Positions 55,401 through 64,000 of a stretch of 64,000 bases of DNA are shown in pieces (within the stretch, counting starts at the first letter, position 1; every line of letters starts with the position of its first letter). This DNA comes from Corylus avellana. Lineage: Eukaryota; Streptophyta; Magnoliopsida; Fagales; Betulaceae. The position numbers and the translations under genes are program-made. The stretch covers positions 13,638,906 through 13,702,905 of the forward strand of contig NC_081551.1 in the NCBI RefSeq assembly GCF_901000735.1, written 5' to 3'. Below the pieces are notes generated by a model. It made no database searches, was not told the origin of the DNA, and saw only the letters and a list, made by a program, of their open reading frames with translations.

Positions 55401-57956
55401 TCCATCTCTCCAAATTAGGGATTTAATCAACCCTCTCAACTCCCAATGGAAGACTACCTCTATCCATCCTTTGTTTGATATCTCCTCAACTCAAGAGATT
55501 CTCAAGATTCGCATCTGCACAGATCTTGAGCCTAATTACAGTTGGACTCCCTTTACTTCTGGGCATTTCACTACTTCCTCAGCCTACCATTTTATTAACT
55601 CTACTTCTTCCAATTTTTCCTCCCCTTCTACTCCAAATCACTTTTGGAAATCTCTATGGAGGTTAAATCTTAATGATAGGCTTAAATTGTTTTTGTGGAA
55701 GACTGCTTGGAATATCCTTCCGACCAAGGAGTGATTAGGACAATTATTTTCTTCCATTTTTGATCTTTTTTGTCCTCTCCATAAAGTGGCGGCTAATTCC
55801 ATGCAACATTTGTTCTTCAACTGTGTTCTTGCTTGAGTCGCTTGGCATAATTCTTTCTGGCCTCTGGACTCCGAATCTTTTAACTTCTCTTCTATGGTGG
55901 AATGTGATGAACAAATTTAATTGTACTCGTAAACGCACAAGTTGTGTGCAATATAACGTGTGTGCAAATGCGAGGTCGATCCACAAGAATTTGTGTTGTG
56001 TAAACCAATTTCTATTTAAACCAACTCTATTTTAACCTAGTTCTGAATTTCGTGATTTTTATAGTGCAAAAAAAAAAAAAAAAAAAAAAACCATAAACTA
56101 AAGGAAATGATGAAATAAAATGTTAAAGAACACTAAGGTTTAAGAATTCACTTCGCCAAATCTTAACTCTATATTCTTGTATTTGTTCCTACAATCGACA
56201 AACTATTGTTCGATGTTTTACAAATATCTAGTTTAAATCATTCAATGAATCCACCTCTTTTTACAAATCACAACAAATATCCGATTTAAAATTAAATCAT
56301 CCTATGTATCCGTTTGGTTAACGAATCACAGCAGATATCCGATTTCAATCGAATGATTTGATGTATCCGAAGGATGAAACACATCAAATATCCAACTCCA
56401 ACACATAACAGTTCATCATATTCAATTAAAAGATATGAATCAACCAATTGAATGAAAATCTACAACATCCTTATTCAAAGTCAAAATTGTATAAACAAAA
56501 TACGAGAATACATGAGTTTGTCAATGACGAAGCTTCATCCTCAACCTTAGTTGAAAGATTTAGCCTCTTATGATAACAAAAACAATCCACAATTCAATTG
56601 ACATCATGAGAAAAATAAAACTTACAAATGGAAAATGAAGCAAAAGCTCCAAAAACTTAGAAAACACGAATTTTGACAAAGTACAGCGCCCCTGGCTTGT
56701 CTCCCTCCATTTACAATGAAAAACAATGATATTTATAAGCTAATTTTAGGGTTTTAGCACTGCCAAGTTGGTCGAGTGCGCTCGATCACACTCTAGGTGC
56801 GCTCGATCACACACGGGCAACATGTTTTCTGCTGCGCAGGGCGCGAGTGCGCTCGAGTGCACTTCCATTCGGAATTAACCTACTCTTGTGAAACATGACT
56901 TTGTAAATCTTTGAATTAGCTTTCCAATGACACCAAGATCGCCTCAATCCGAGCTATAAAACTTTAGATATGGCTTTTTTAGTGGGACTCATCGAGTGCG
57001 AATCATCGCTCAATCCCAATTTGCTGCCAAGCTCCATGAAGTGTCTTAAGCCCCAGAATTAATGGAATGGGTTGTAAATATCACCTTAAAGCTGCATTTT
57101 CCTTTTATCAACCTACAAATTACTAAAACACTAAAACTAACCAAAACATCAGAAAATACTAAAGCTAAAGGCTTAGCAAATGCAAATTAAGGGGTCCAAA
57201 TATGCAATATTTGGTACTCATCAGAATGGATTAATATTATTATCTCTCCAAGTTATTCTCTTGGTATCTCTCAAGTGGATGACCACAAGTTTCAAATCTT
57301 TGCCTTTGTGGCATGTGATATTTTATGGTTTTACAGAAACAAAGCATTTCATGATGGACTCTCCTTCAATGCCCGCTGCATGTTTGTTCATATTAATAAA
57401 ATCACCCTTGAGCATTTTCAAGCTTGGCAATCAAATCACAAGCCCCTGTGGAAAAATGGATCTCTCCTCTACTCAACAAGTTCAAGATTAATTTTGATAC
57501 CGCCATTCAGGATACTTTTCTGCACAGGCAGCTGTCTATCGTGATCCTAATGGCCAGATTATCCGCATGATCGCTCAAATCAGTCCACCCTGTCTACCAA
57601 ATGTGGGTGAAGCTTCGGTAACCCTCCTTGCAGTTTCTTTAGTGTCTTCTCTTCATCTTAATCACTTTATTCTTGAAGGTGATTCTGAGGTGGTGATCCT
57701 ACCTCTTCAGCATCCAAAACTTTCCCAAGATTGGAGGATCTTCCCCATCATTTTTTATACTTTAGATGTTATTCATGTTGCTTCCTCTTGGAAAGGTAGG
57801 AAAGTTAATAGAAGTGCAAACTTCTGTGCCCACTTTGCGGCATATTGGACCGCAGCTAGATCTTACTCTAGCAGCATTCCCTTTTCCTCTCCTCCGTTCT
57901 TGTCAATTCCCCTTGTTCATGGGAAAGATCCCTCGTCTTCAGTTTGTTTCTTGTAG
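52466..57956 (+). pseudogene. LINE ORF2 (endonuclease, reverse transcriptase, RNase H)
   Basis: ATG at 52,466 opens MKFLAWNCKGLSRAYAIRSL and overlaps the end of ORF1 by 4 bp. Endonuclease motifs are WLCIGDFNMILSQFEK (about 52,905) and THTSDHNPIILD (about 53,170). Reverse transcriptase: FRPISMCNIIYKIISKILAN, IDMEKAFDRMEW, RLRQGDPLSPFHF, and the catalytic box LLFADDLILF with FADD at 54,566-54,577. zf-RVT spans 55,660-55,860 (LKLFLWKTAWNILPTKE, MQHLFFNC) and the frame continues after the LTR with FAFVACDILWFYRNKAFHD. The RNase H part (57,560-57,950) includes LEGDSEVVI and NRSANFCAHFAAYW. Stops at 52,539, 52,812, 53,124 and elsewhere inactivate it. Confidence 0.85.
55905..57223 (-). mobile_element. 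solo LTR (Athila-like) inside the LINE
   Basis: The plus strand runs TGATGAACAAATTTAATTG to TTTGGTACTCATCA, with inverted ends TGATGA/TCATCA. The exact 5 bp duplication GAATG is at 55,900-55,904 and 57,224-57,228. The ORF2 frame is continuous if the insert and one duplication copy are ignored. GCGCTCGATCACAC-type words lie at 56,767-56,870, upstream (minus direction) of a TATA-like region near 56,741. The length (1,319 bp) matches the LTR at 14,515. Confidence 0.92.
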
Positions 57957-58000
57957 TTTTTGTTTCAATGTACTTTAAAAATAAAAATAAAAAAATAAAT

Positions 58001-58058
58001 AGAAGATAAAATAAAGGAAAATAAAATTTCATATATAATACTAATCATCGAGATTTCT

Positions 58059-58089
<31 letters not shown>

Positions 58090-58785
58090 AAAAAAATGAA
58101 GTTACAAACGTGATGTGAGTCATGTGACATGAAGAATCAGGAACTTCATATTAAAAAAATTAAATATGATGAATTTTCTTAAGATTGTTTTGATTAAATT
58201 TATGTATTTACTAGTTTTGAAATATAATCAAAACAATATTAAATTCTTTCCAACTTCCTTTTAGATAATTTCTGTTCTAACATCGTTTTCAATTTTATGT
58301 AAAAACATTGTCTAAATTTAATATTTCTAAATAAATACGGCTTCATCGATTTGTTATATATTTTATTAGTTATTAATTAATTATTTTGTTAATTCCTGCT
58401 TATTTTTACTATCCATTAATTTTTTTTCTTTCATTTTACAACAAAGATAAACGTTATGTACAATGAAGATACATTTATCTTAGGAAAAAGTGTAAAATCA
58501 GTCAATGTAGTTTACATAATCTACAATTAGATCCATCTGGCATTAAAATAAACCCAGAGATCCATGAGGTTTGTAAAAAAATAAAAAATTACTCCCTACA
58601 ATCAAATTTGGTAAACTAACATAATAGATTATTGTGTTTAATTATCTGTCAAACATACATGTGTGTGTGTGTGTGTGTGTTTATATATATATATATTAAA
58701 GATCACTCACATTCGGCTCAACAAAATTGCTAAAGATTTGCTGATCTGCTACAATGCTCAACAGGCTGAAACATTTCTTGATCTG
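58001..58785. other. AT-rich spacer with (TG)n(TA)n microsatellite
   Basis: (TG)10 followed by (TA)n at 58,660-58,697. A long poly-T/A block lies at 58,058-58,095. Text at 58,480-58,640 (GTTTACATAATCTACAATTA) resembles one arm of the Mutator-like repeats, without a partner. No gene. Confidence 0.5.
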
Positions 58786-59135
58786 TTCCGGGAATTATTA
58801 TAGATCTTAATTGATTCAACAATTGGATCATTGGAGTTATCGTATTATTGGTATAGGGTTTATCTTTTTAATGATAGGTATTCTTTGGGGAGCAAAATAG
58901 GCAAATGAGGCATGGGGCTCATATTGGAATTGTGATCCGAAGGAAACTTGGGGCATTTATTACTTGGACCATATTCACCATTTGTTTACATATTTGAACA
59001 AATAAAAATTTTAAAGATGTAAATTCCACAACTGTAGCCTCAATTGGATTTCTTATAATTTGGATATGCTATTTTGGGGTCAATCTATTTGGAATAGGGC
59101 TACATAGTTTTGGTTCATTTACACTAACATCTAAT
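58786..59135 (+). pseudogene. ccsA: plastid ccsA fragment inserted in the nucleus (NUPT)
   Basis: The plus strand encodes, with breaks, LIQQLDHWSYRIIGIGFIFL, MIGILWGA, then a stop where Trp is expected, ANEAWGSYWN, DPKETWG, and after frameshifts the 3' end with [20 protein letters not shown] and [10 protein letters not shown]. This is the conserved C-terminal part of plastid CcsA (haem attachment to c-type cytochromes), including the WAWGSYW-like haem-handling segment. Stops and frameshifts show that the copy is old and dead. Confidence 0.92.
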
Positions 59136-59726
59136 AAAAATAACAAAATAACAATCTTGTTCTCTATCATCCTTTGGAATACTAAAAGCAGATAAAGAAA
59201 TAATATTTTAAATAGAAAGTGAAAAGTGGATAGCTAAAATATTGTATCGGATGTAGATGATTTGAAAAAATTAATAGCTAGAATTAAAAAAAAAAAGAAG
59301 TGTTTTTAGCTAAAATTTAACTAAATATTTGTTGAGTCGGATGAAAGTAGTCTTTTTTTTTTTTACATTACAATTGCTCAAGCAAGATTTTCATTTGGGG
59401 TTTTTGTGGAACCATCTTTAGTTAGGTTAGCATTCATACTTGATATCCAAAGGTTATTTTAGCTAGTCAAGATACAAATTTGGCTAGTCACTCACCAAAT
59501 CTAATATATATATATCATCCACTCTCCTCTCAATTATATTTCTTACAAAGAATAAAAAAACTTTGAGAAATAATATTTAAATAGAATAGTAAAAGTGTAT
59601 AGCTAAAATGGAGAGTGAGATGTATGTATTAAAATGAAGAGAAAATTTGTTGAGGCAATTGTGAATACTCTAAACACCTTTTTCTTTTGAGCACTCAATT
59701 AGTCTTCTTTTAATTGAGACTTAGGA
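59136..59726. other. AT-rich spacer
   Basis: No gene. GATAGCTAAAAT-like words recur (59,230, 59,305, 59,599). Confidence 0.4.
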
Positions 59727-59947
59727 CCTGTTTGGGATTTGAAGGGCTTAAAAGTGCTTTAACACTCAAAAAGTTGGTTTGAAGAAAAAAATACTCGTTT
59801 GGTAAAAAAAATTAAAAGCGATTTTAATGGTCCAAAATGCCTAAAAATTGCCAAAAAAACATTTGACTAAAGCTTAAAAATCAAACTTTTGTCGAAAAAC
59901 TTATTTTAACTTAAAATCTTTATTTCTCATACATAATCTCAAACAGG
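59727..59947. mobile_element. hAT-like MITE, copy 3
   Basis: Ends CCTGTTTGGGATTTG and (reverse) CCTGTTTGAGATTATG; the interior (TTGGTTTGAAGAAAAAA, GGTCCAAAATGCCTAAAAAT) aligns with the copy at 7,822. No clean 8 bp duplication. Confidence 0.65.
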
Positions 59948-60119
59948 TTTTTAGACCTTATTTAAAATAAGTTGTTTTTTCTTCTTCTTTTTGTCATCTC
60001 CATATAATAATAAGAAAATATTGATAGAATACCTTATGCTTTTCGCTTTTTTTGTGAGGAAATTATTTAATTTACTTTTTTAATATGAGTATTAAAGGAT
60101 TTGGTTTTCTTTAGAAGTT

Positions 60120-60800
60120 AGAAGAAGAAAAACAGGATGGGACCAGAAGATCCGGGTGAACCCAGACGGACCCCCCTCCTATGAATCCAGAGCGAGAATT
60201 CCGCATTGCCCGCATGAGACAACCACACACAACACAGCCGCAGCGGCCACACCCATCCTACGCATCATCATTATCACATAATTGCCCAGCTTCTGGTCCC
60301 CATTGCCCTCCAACAAATCCCTAACGTCCACGTAACCCTCCTGTCATCGAGGCAAAGAATCCACGTGCTCCTGTCCCCCCCTGAGTGTGGGACCCTTATC
60401 TGTTCAGGCCGAGCAATAAATGCCATCACGTGGCGCTGCCTGCAGCGTACGATGAAGGGAAGATCTGAGCCGTCGATTCTGTGCCGAGGGTTTGACTCGG
60501 CCTTTATTTTAGGGGTCCCAGGGGTTCCTCGATGGGTCCACGTCAGGCCGAGTAATTGCAGGCACTGTACGCGTAGTAATTGTAATGTCATGAAGGTGGT
60601 GAATGGGGTTTTTCTTCTCCTCGTTAGTCGGGCTCCTATCCTCGGTTCCCGATCCCCCGCTCCCGCTGACACCGACATGCCCAGTCTTCGGGTTACCTAA
60701 TCATCGCCGTTGGATCTTATAACTGGACGGCTGTGATTTCGAGTTCCTTAATCGCCGTCTTTCCCATGACGTGTTTTACGGAAGACGGTGTTCAAGTCAC
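60120..60800. promoter_or_regulatory. GC-richer, promoter-like island without an attached gene
   Basis: It stands out from the AT-rich flanks. It has G-box-type ACGT cores (TCACGTGGC at 60,426-60,434, CCACGTGCTCC at 60,361, GTCCACGTCAGG at 60,537) and CGCCGTTGGATCTTATAACT (60,705-60,724), followed by GGACGGCTGTGATT, text common upstream of plant genes. ORFs on both strands (60,274-60,700) resemble nothing known. It may drive a transcript to either side or be a captured promoter. Confidence 0.4.
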
Positions 60801-63539
60801 AGCTATACCCCATTAAAACCATCGGGAAAAAAAAAAAAAAAACAGTCCAACGAGAAAATATTTCATAATCTAATTTGCGGTTAATAAGTTTTTTATGTTT
60901 TTTTTATAAATTTAATAAATAAATTATTAGGTTTGTAAATTTTGGTTTTTTTTGAAAAATAGACTAAGATTAACATTAAAATGATCAAATCAAAGATAGA
61001 GCAGACTGTTCCATCAAAATTACATCACGTATACGATCTGGAGAATCTTTCAACCAAACTTTATCCATGAAAGAACTCACAAATTTACCATTGACTTATG
61101 TAGAGTTTATATAAACCCACAAATCTAATGATTGATTTATAAAATAAAATAAGCCAAATATAAAAAAAAAAAAAAAAATATTGACTCCAAACATTTTTTT
61201 TTGAAGAAATATCTAGTAAGCATACATAAAAACTTGATTAGTTTTTCACCTTTATATTTTTGTAAGCAAAAATTTTATAAATAAAGATATCACAATTTTG
61301 GTTGTTAACTATTATTTCATTTTCTAAACTATTTTTATATACATTCACATCAATTTCAACACTCCCATAGCAACTGTACGTAGGTTGTTGCAGCTACCTT
61401 CGTGGCCATAAAAAGTGATGAGTTTTTTGGAAAATAAATTTTAAAATTAGGATATTATTGAAAATTTCAACTAAATATGATTCAATTCCAGTTAAAAATT
61501 ATAGTAATTTCTATATATTGTTAGCATGCGAAAATGTTAAATTACTATTTGTCTTAAACGGTTAATTAAATTGATAAAAAAAATAAATTTAATCATTTAA
61601 TTTATAATTTAACAAAAATCTCATTCTATTGTAGAGTAAATAATACGATCTATGACCTAGATTGCCTTACGAAATTATATATATAATACTCAACTTGGAT
61701 GTTGGTTTCACAATATCTATATATATATATATTTTTTTTTCAAAATGATTAGAATGATATAAATTGTGAATTTTGGTTTCATTTATTGTTTGGTCAGTTG
61801 AGTTTATTTCTATTGAGAATCGCACGTAGAACTAGGGAGTAGGTGCCATACTCATTTGAGAGGGAATGTTTTTCCACTATTATTTTGTAGGATATATTTA
61901 AAACACATCAAACAGAGGGAATCTTCAATTTTTAATTAATTAAGTACCATTTCGACATAGTAATTAAATGAAGAGAGAACAAATGCAGGAGAAAGAAAAA
62001 AAAAAATGAATGGATTGAGAAGAATAATATTAAATAATTTCTTACCAAAGTGTCAAGTTCCAATTTAATTTATTCCTTTTGAATCTTTTGATAGTTTTAT
62101 TTTTATATTTATATATATAAATTTTTTATTCTCTCTTTGATTGTTTTATCATTTGTACTTATATTGATTATTAAGTATTTCTCCCTGCTTGTCATGCACA
62201 TTAATTCATAACGTCAGATGTGTGGTGCATGTCATACTTTCTATATAAACTGAAACAATGCAGAAGCCAATTAAATTAATGCTTGATGCATAATTTATTT
62301 GGCACAAATTTTCAAATAAATAAATACTTGATCTGAGAAAATTAATGTCCTTCGATCTTCTTCTTTGCTCGAATTATATACCGCTCAATTCCAAATTATT
62401 GAAATATGATTAATCTCAAGACTTTAGGAATCTTGTCTCAAGATATATATATATATATAAGAAAGAGAAAGACAAGTTGTTTTGTCATTATCATTTTAAT
62501 TGAGGTTAAATACACTTAAGCCCTCTAAAACTACGGGTATTTTTTAAAAAAAACCTCACAAATTGATTGTTTGCATGACATTTGGATACATTAAACCATC
62601 ATTTTGTGTAAAAAAAAAATAAAAGGCCAGTCCGTTAGGGTTGATGTTAGATGGATGAAAAAACTACTTCCGAAATACCCTTACTTTAACCATTGAAAAA
62701 CTAGATTTACTATTTATAATTATTAATCAGTAAATAAAAAGAAAGTGCCATTTATTTTTTTGAAAGGGTAATTTTTTTTTTTTTAAAAGAAAACTACACC
62801 ATTTTGGTGGGTTGCTTTTTTTTTTTTTTCTTTCGAATTTATAATGGTATTTTGATGGTTTTGAAAAAAAATATATATATATTTTTGCAAGACAAAAGAG
62901 ATATATATTGTAATTTTCTAGTATAGTTTTAGAAGGACATTAATGTTTCAATTGAATTTTTTATTTTTTTATTTTTGGTAAGTTCAATTAAAATTTTGAG
63001 AAACATTAAACAAATTGCATGATAGCTTAAGAGAGTAGGTGTACTTTTTCTAATAATTTAAAAAATATATTTTCTGAAATAAGATTAAATAAATAGAAAA
63101 AAAAGTTAATGGAAATGTGACCCTGAGCGTACGGGAATAGGATCGTACATGAGGGGTTGAAAAGTAGGGGAGAAGAAAAGCTAAAAATAATAAGGTAATG
63201 ATGAAGAATCGCATTGAAGGCAGAGTCGTCTCGTGTCAAGCGCGTTATTTAATTATATTATTTTTTAAATAAATACCAAAGTTTGTCTTGTTGTGTGTTT
63301 GACTGAGGATGCAACTGGTGGTAGCAGGTAGTAGGTCGGTTGGTTAACCGGCAGCAGCCGGTAAAACACACTTGGGAAATGACACACAGAAGAGGATCAA
63401 GATTGGGTGGGGGTGGGTGGGTAGCTTAGCTACTAGGGTTTCCCTTTTTTTGCCTTAGTGGCTTTATCTTAAGTAGTTAAATACCATTTTGCATAAGCTA
63501 ATTTAGGAACATCTGAATCCCCATTTCCCCCCACCAGTG
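60801..63539. other. AT-rich spacer upstream of MIR166
   Basis: Poly-A/T and AT microsatellites (61,717-61,731, 62,443-62,458, 62,871-62,884). A single Mutator-like arm GAGGTTAAATACACTTAAGC occurs at 62,502 without a partner. 63,100-63,540 is less AT-rich and may be part of the MIR166 promoter. No protein gene. Confidence 0.45.
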
Positions 63540-63640
63540 AGTCAGTGCAATTTTTATATTCTCAAAACTCCCCTCCCTCCTTTCCTTTCTTACTATAAAG
63601 CTATGAGGGTTAGGGTTCTCACTTTTCAGAGAGTGTTGTA
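63540..63640 (+). promoter_or_regulatory. core promoter of the MIR166 locus
   Basis: A CT-rich tract (CCCCTCCCTCCTTTCC, 63,570-63,585) precedes the TATA box CTATAAAG (63,593-63,600). Start of transcription is expected near 63,625-63,635, just before the first hairpin. Confidence 0.6.
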
Positions 63641-63644
63641 GAGG

Positions 63645-63750
63645 GTGTTTTGAGGGGAATGTTGGCTGGCTCGAGGCTTTTTTCGTTCTGATGAAAAAAC
63701 AGAAGAACTCTTAAGGCTTCGGACCAGGCTTCATTCCCCTCAAGCTTGTG
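63645..63750 (+). ncRNA. MIR166: MIR166 hairpin 1
   Basis: The 5' arm has the star sequence GGAATGTTGGCTGGCTCGAG at 63,656-63,676. The 3' arm has mature miR166, beginning TCGGACCAGGCTTCATTCC, at 63,719-63,739. The arms pair along their length (TTGAGGGGAATG with CATTCCCCTCAA) and enclose a loop of about 40 nt. miR166 guides cleavage of HD-ZIP III mRNAs (PHABULOSA, PHAVOLUTA, REVOLUTA and relatives) and so sets leaf adaxial-abaxial identity, meristem and vascular patterning (established). The mature sequence is canonical, so the copy is probably functional. Confidence 0.95.
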
Positions 63751-63803
63751 TACATATATGGGATGTACGTATATATATATAAATATATATATATTCATTG
63801 CTT

Positions 63804-63822
63804 CTTCATTCCCCTCAAGCTT
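63804..63822 (+). repeat. duplicate of the miR166 3' arm end
   Basis: CTTCATTCCCCTCAAGCTT is identical to 63,729-63,747 in hairpin 1, but it lacks the first half of the microRNA (TCGGACCAGG). It is a short direct duplication, or the remnant of a third hairpin, between the two intact ones. Confidence 0.75.
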
Positions 63823-63831
63823 TTCTTCTGA

Positions 63832-63970
63832 ATGTTTGGTTGAGAGGAATGTTGTTTGGCTCGAGGTCATGGAGAGGAATTCATTTTTCCGGCATTGTTT
63901 TTGCCGGAAAATGTTGATACTTTCAAACCCTAAATGATTCTCGGACCAGGCTTCATTCCCCCCAACCATA
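63832..63970 (+). ncRNA. MIR166: MIR166 hairpin 2
   Basis: The star sequence GGAATGTTGTTTGGCTCGAG is at 63,846-63,866. Mature miR166 at 63,941-63,961 is identical to hairpin 1. The stem extends outward through GGTTGAG / CCCCAACC and has a larger loop (about 75 nt) with an inner stem TTTTTCCGGCA / TGCCGGAAAA. It lies 222 bp downstream of hairpin 1 on the same strand with no promoter between, so the two are probably processed from one primary transcript. Confidence 0.95.
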
Positions 63971-64000
63971 ATGATTTGATATCTTCCTCCTTGTTCCTTG

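Larger units (their letters stand above)
50985..58000 (+). mobile_element. LINE (L1-type) retrotransposon, 5'-truncated, split by a solo LTR
   Basis: Order: ORF1 (50,990-52,469), ORF2 with endonuclease, reverse transcriptase, zf-RVT and RNase H (52,466-57,956), then an A-rich 3' end (57,970-58,000). A solo LTR (55,905-57,223) interrupts ORF2. The 5' end is fused into the RNase H of the preceding LINE. Frameshifts and stops occur throughout, so it is a fossil. The LTR must be younger than the LINE. Confidence 0.85.

Noticed and set aside
60274..60700. 134- and 111-codon ORFs on opposite strands
   Set aside because: Both come from the GC-richer island, no homology recognised; mutual overlap argues against coding.
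63804..63822. Third complete MIR166 hairpin
   Set aside because: Only the last half of the microRNA is present and no star arm pairs with it.
63619..63969. 116-codon minus-strand ORF
   Set aside because: It is the reverse complement of the two MIR166 hairpins; its repeated peptide words come from the duplicated microRNA arms.

Overview
This is a 64 kb piece of nuclear DNA from a flowering plant. It is probably a woody eudicot; Fagales or a related order is a guess from the repeat content. The evidence is split genes with GT-AG introns, an AT-rich background, nested LTR retrotransposons, Mutator-like elements with 9 bp target duplications, plastid DNA insertions and a MIR166 locus. Genuine host genes are few and most of the window is layered mobile DNA.

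Left part (1-13,500). The last two exons of an RCC1-repeat (UVR8-like) gene end at 839. A nest of inverted-repeat elements follows (1,776-5,412), including a Mutator-like element (2,663-5,292) that itself holds a solo LTR. An orphan 141-codon ORF lies at 7,079-7,504. A complete 15-exon kinesin-1-type gene (KIN-1 / At3g63480-like, 481 aa) runs on the minus strand from 12,399 to 8,103; every exon junction keeps frame.

Centre (13,500-33,000). A solo Athila-like LTR (14,515-15,828) is followed by the most unusual region, a tandem array of seven ~1.1 kb gene-like units (17,138-25,416). Each unit has the same start peptide, a putative short intron, a long conserved ORF of a family I do not recognise, and a terminal run of 21 bp (heptad-coding) repeats. 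All units are damaged to different degrees and two are interrupted by mobile elements. To the right lie Copia-like LTR remains, a ~2.9 kb imperfect palindrome, a Pack-MULE-like element carrying a broken xyloglucan endotransglucosylase/hydrolase (XTH) fragment, a complete 322 bp TRIM element with its GGAAG target duplication, and a solo LTR.

Right-centre (33,000-58,000). This is nested retrotransposon DNA: a Ty3-gypsy integrase tail with its LTR, several Athila-like LTRs in both orientations, an Athila-like gag-protease remnant, and two LINE remnants in tandem. The second LINE is split by a solo LTR whose GAATG target duplication is intact. Most LTRs that are complete enough to judge carry clusters of short, family-specific palindromes just upstream of the TATA box. 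A degenerate plastid trnD lies at 41,240.

Right end (58,000-64,000). A decayed plastid ccsA fragment, a GC-richer promoter-like island (60,120-60,800), an AT-rich spacer, and a tandem MIR166 locus with two hairpins and a TATA box. It encodes the microRNA that silences HD-ZIP III leaf-polarity and meristem transcription factors.

The host genes (RCC1, kinesin, MIR166) are functionally unrelated neighbours. The rest of the window is a record of nested transposition.
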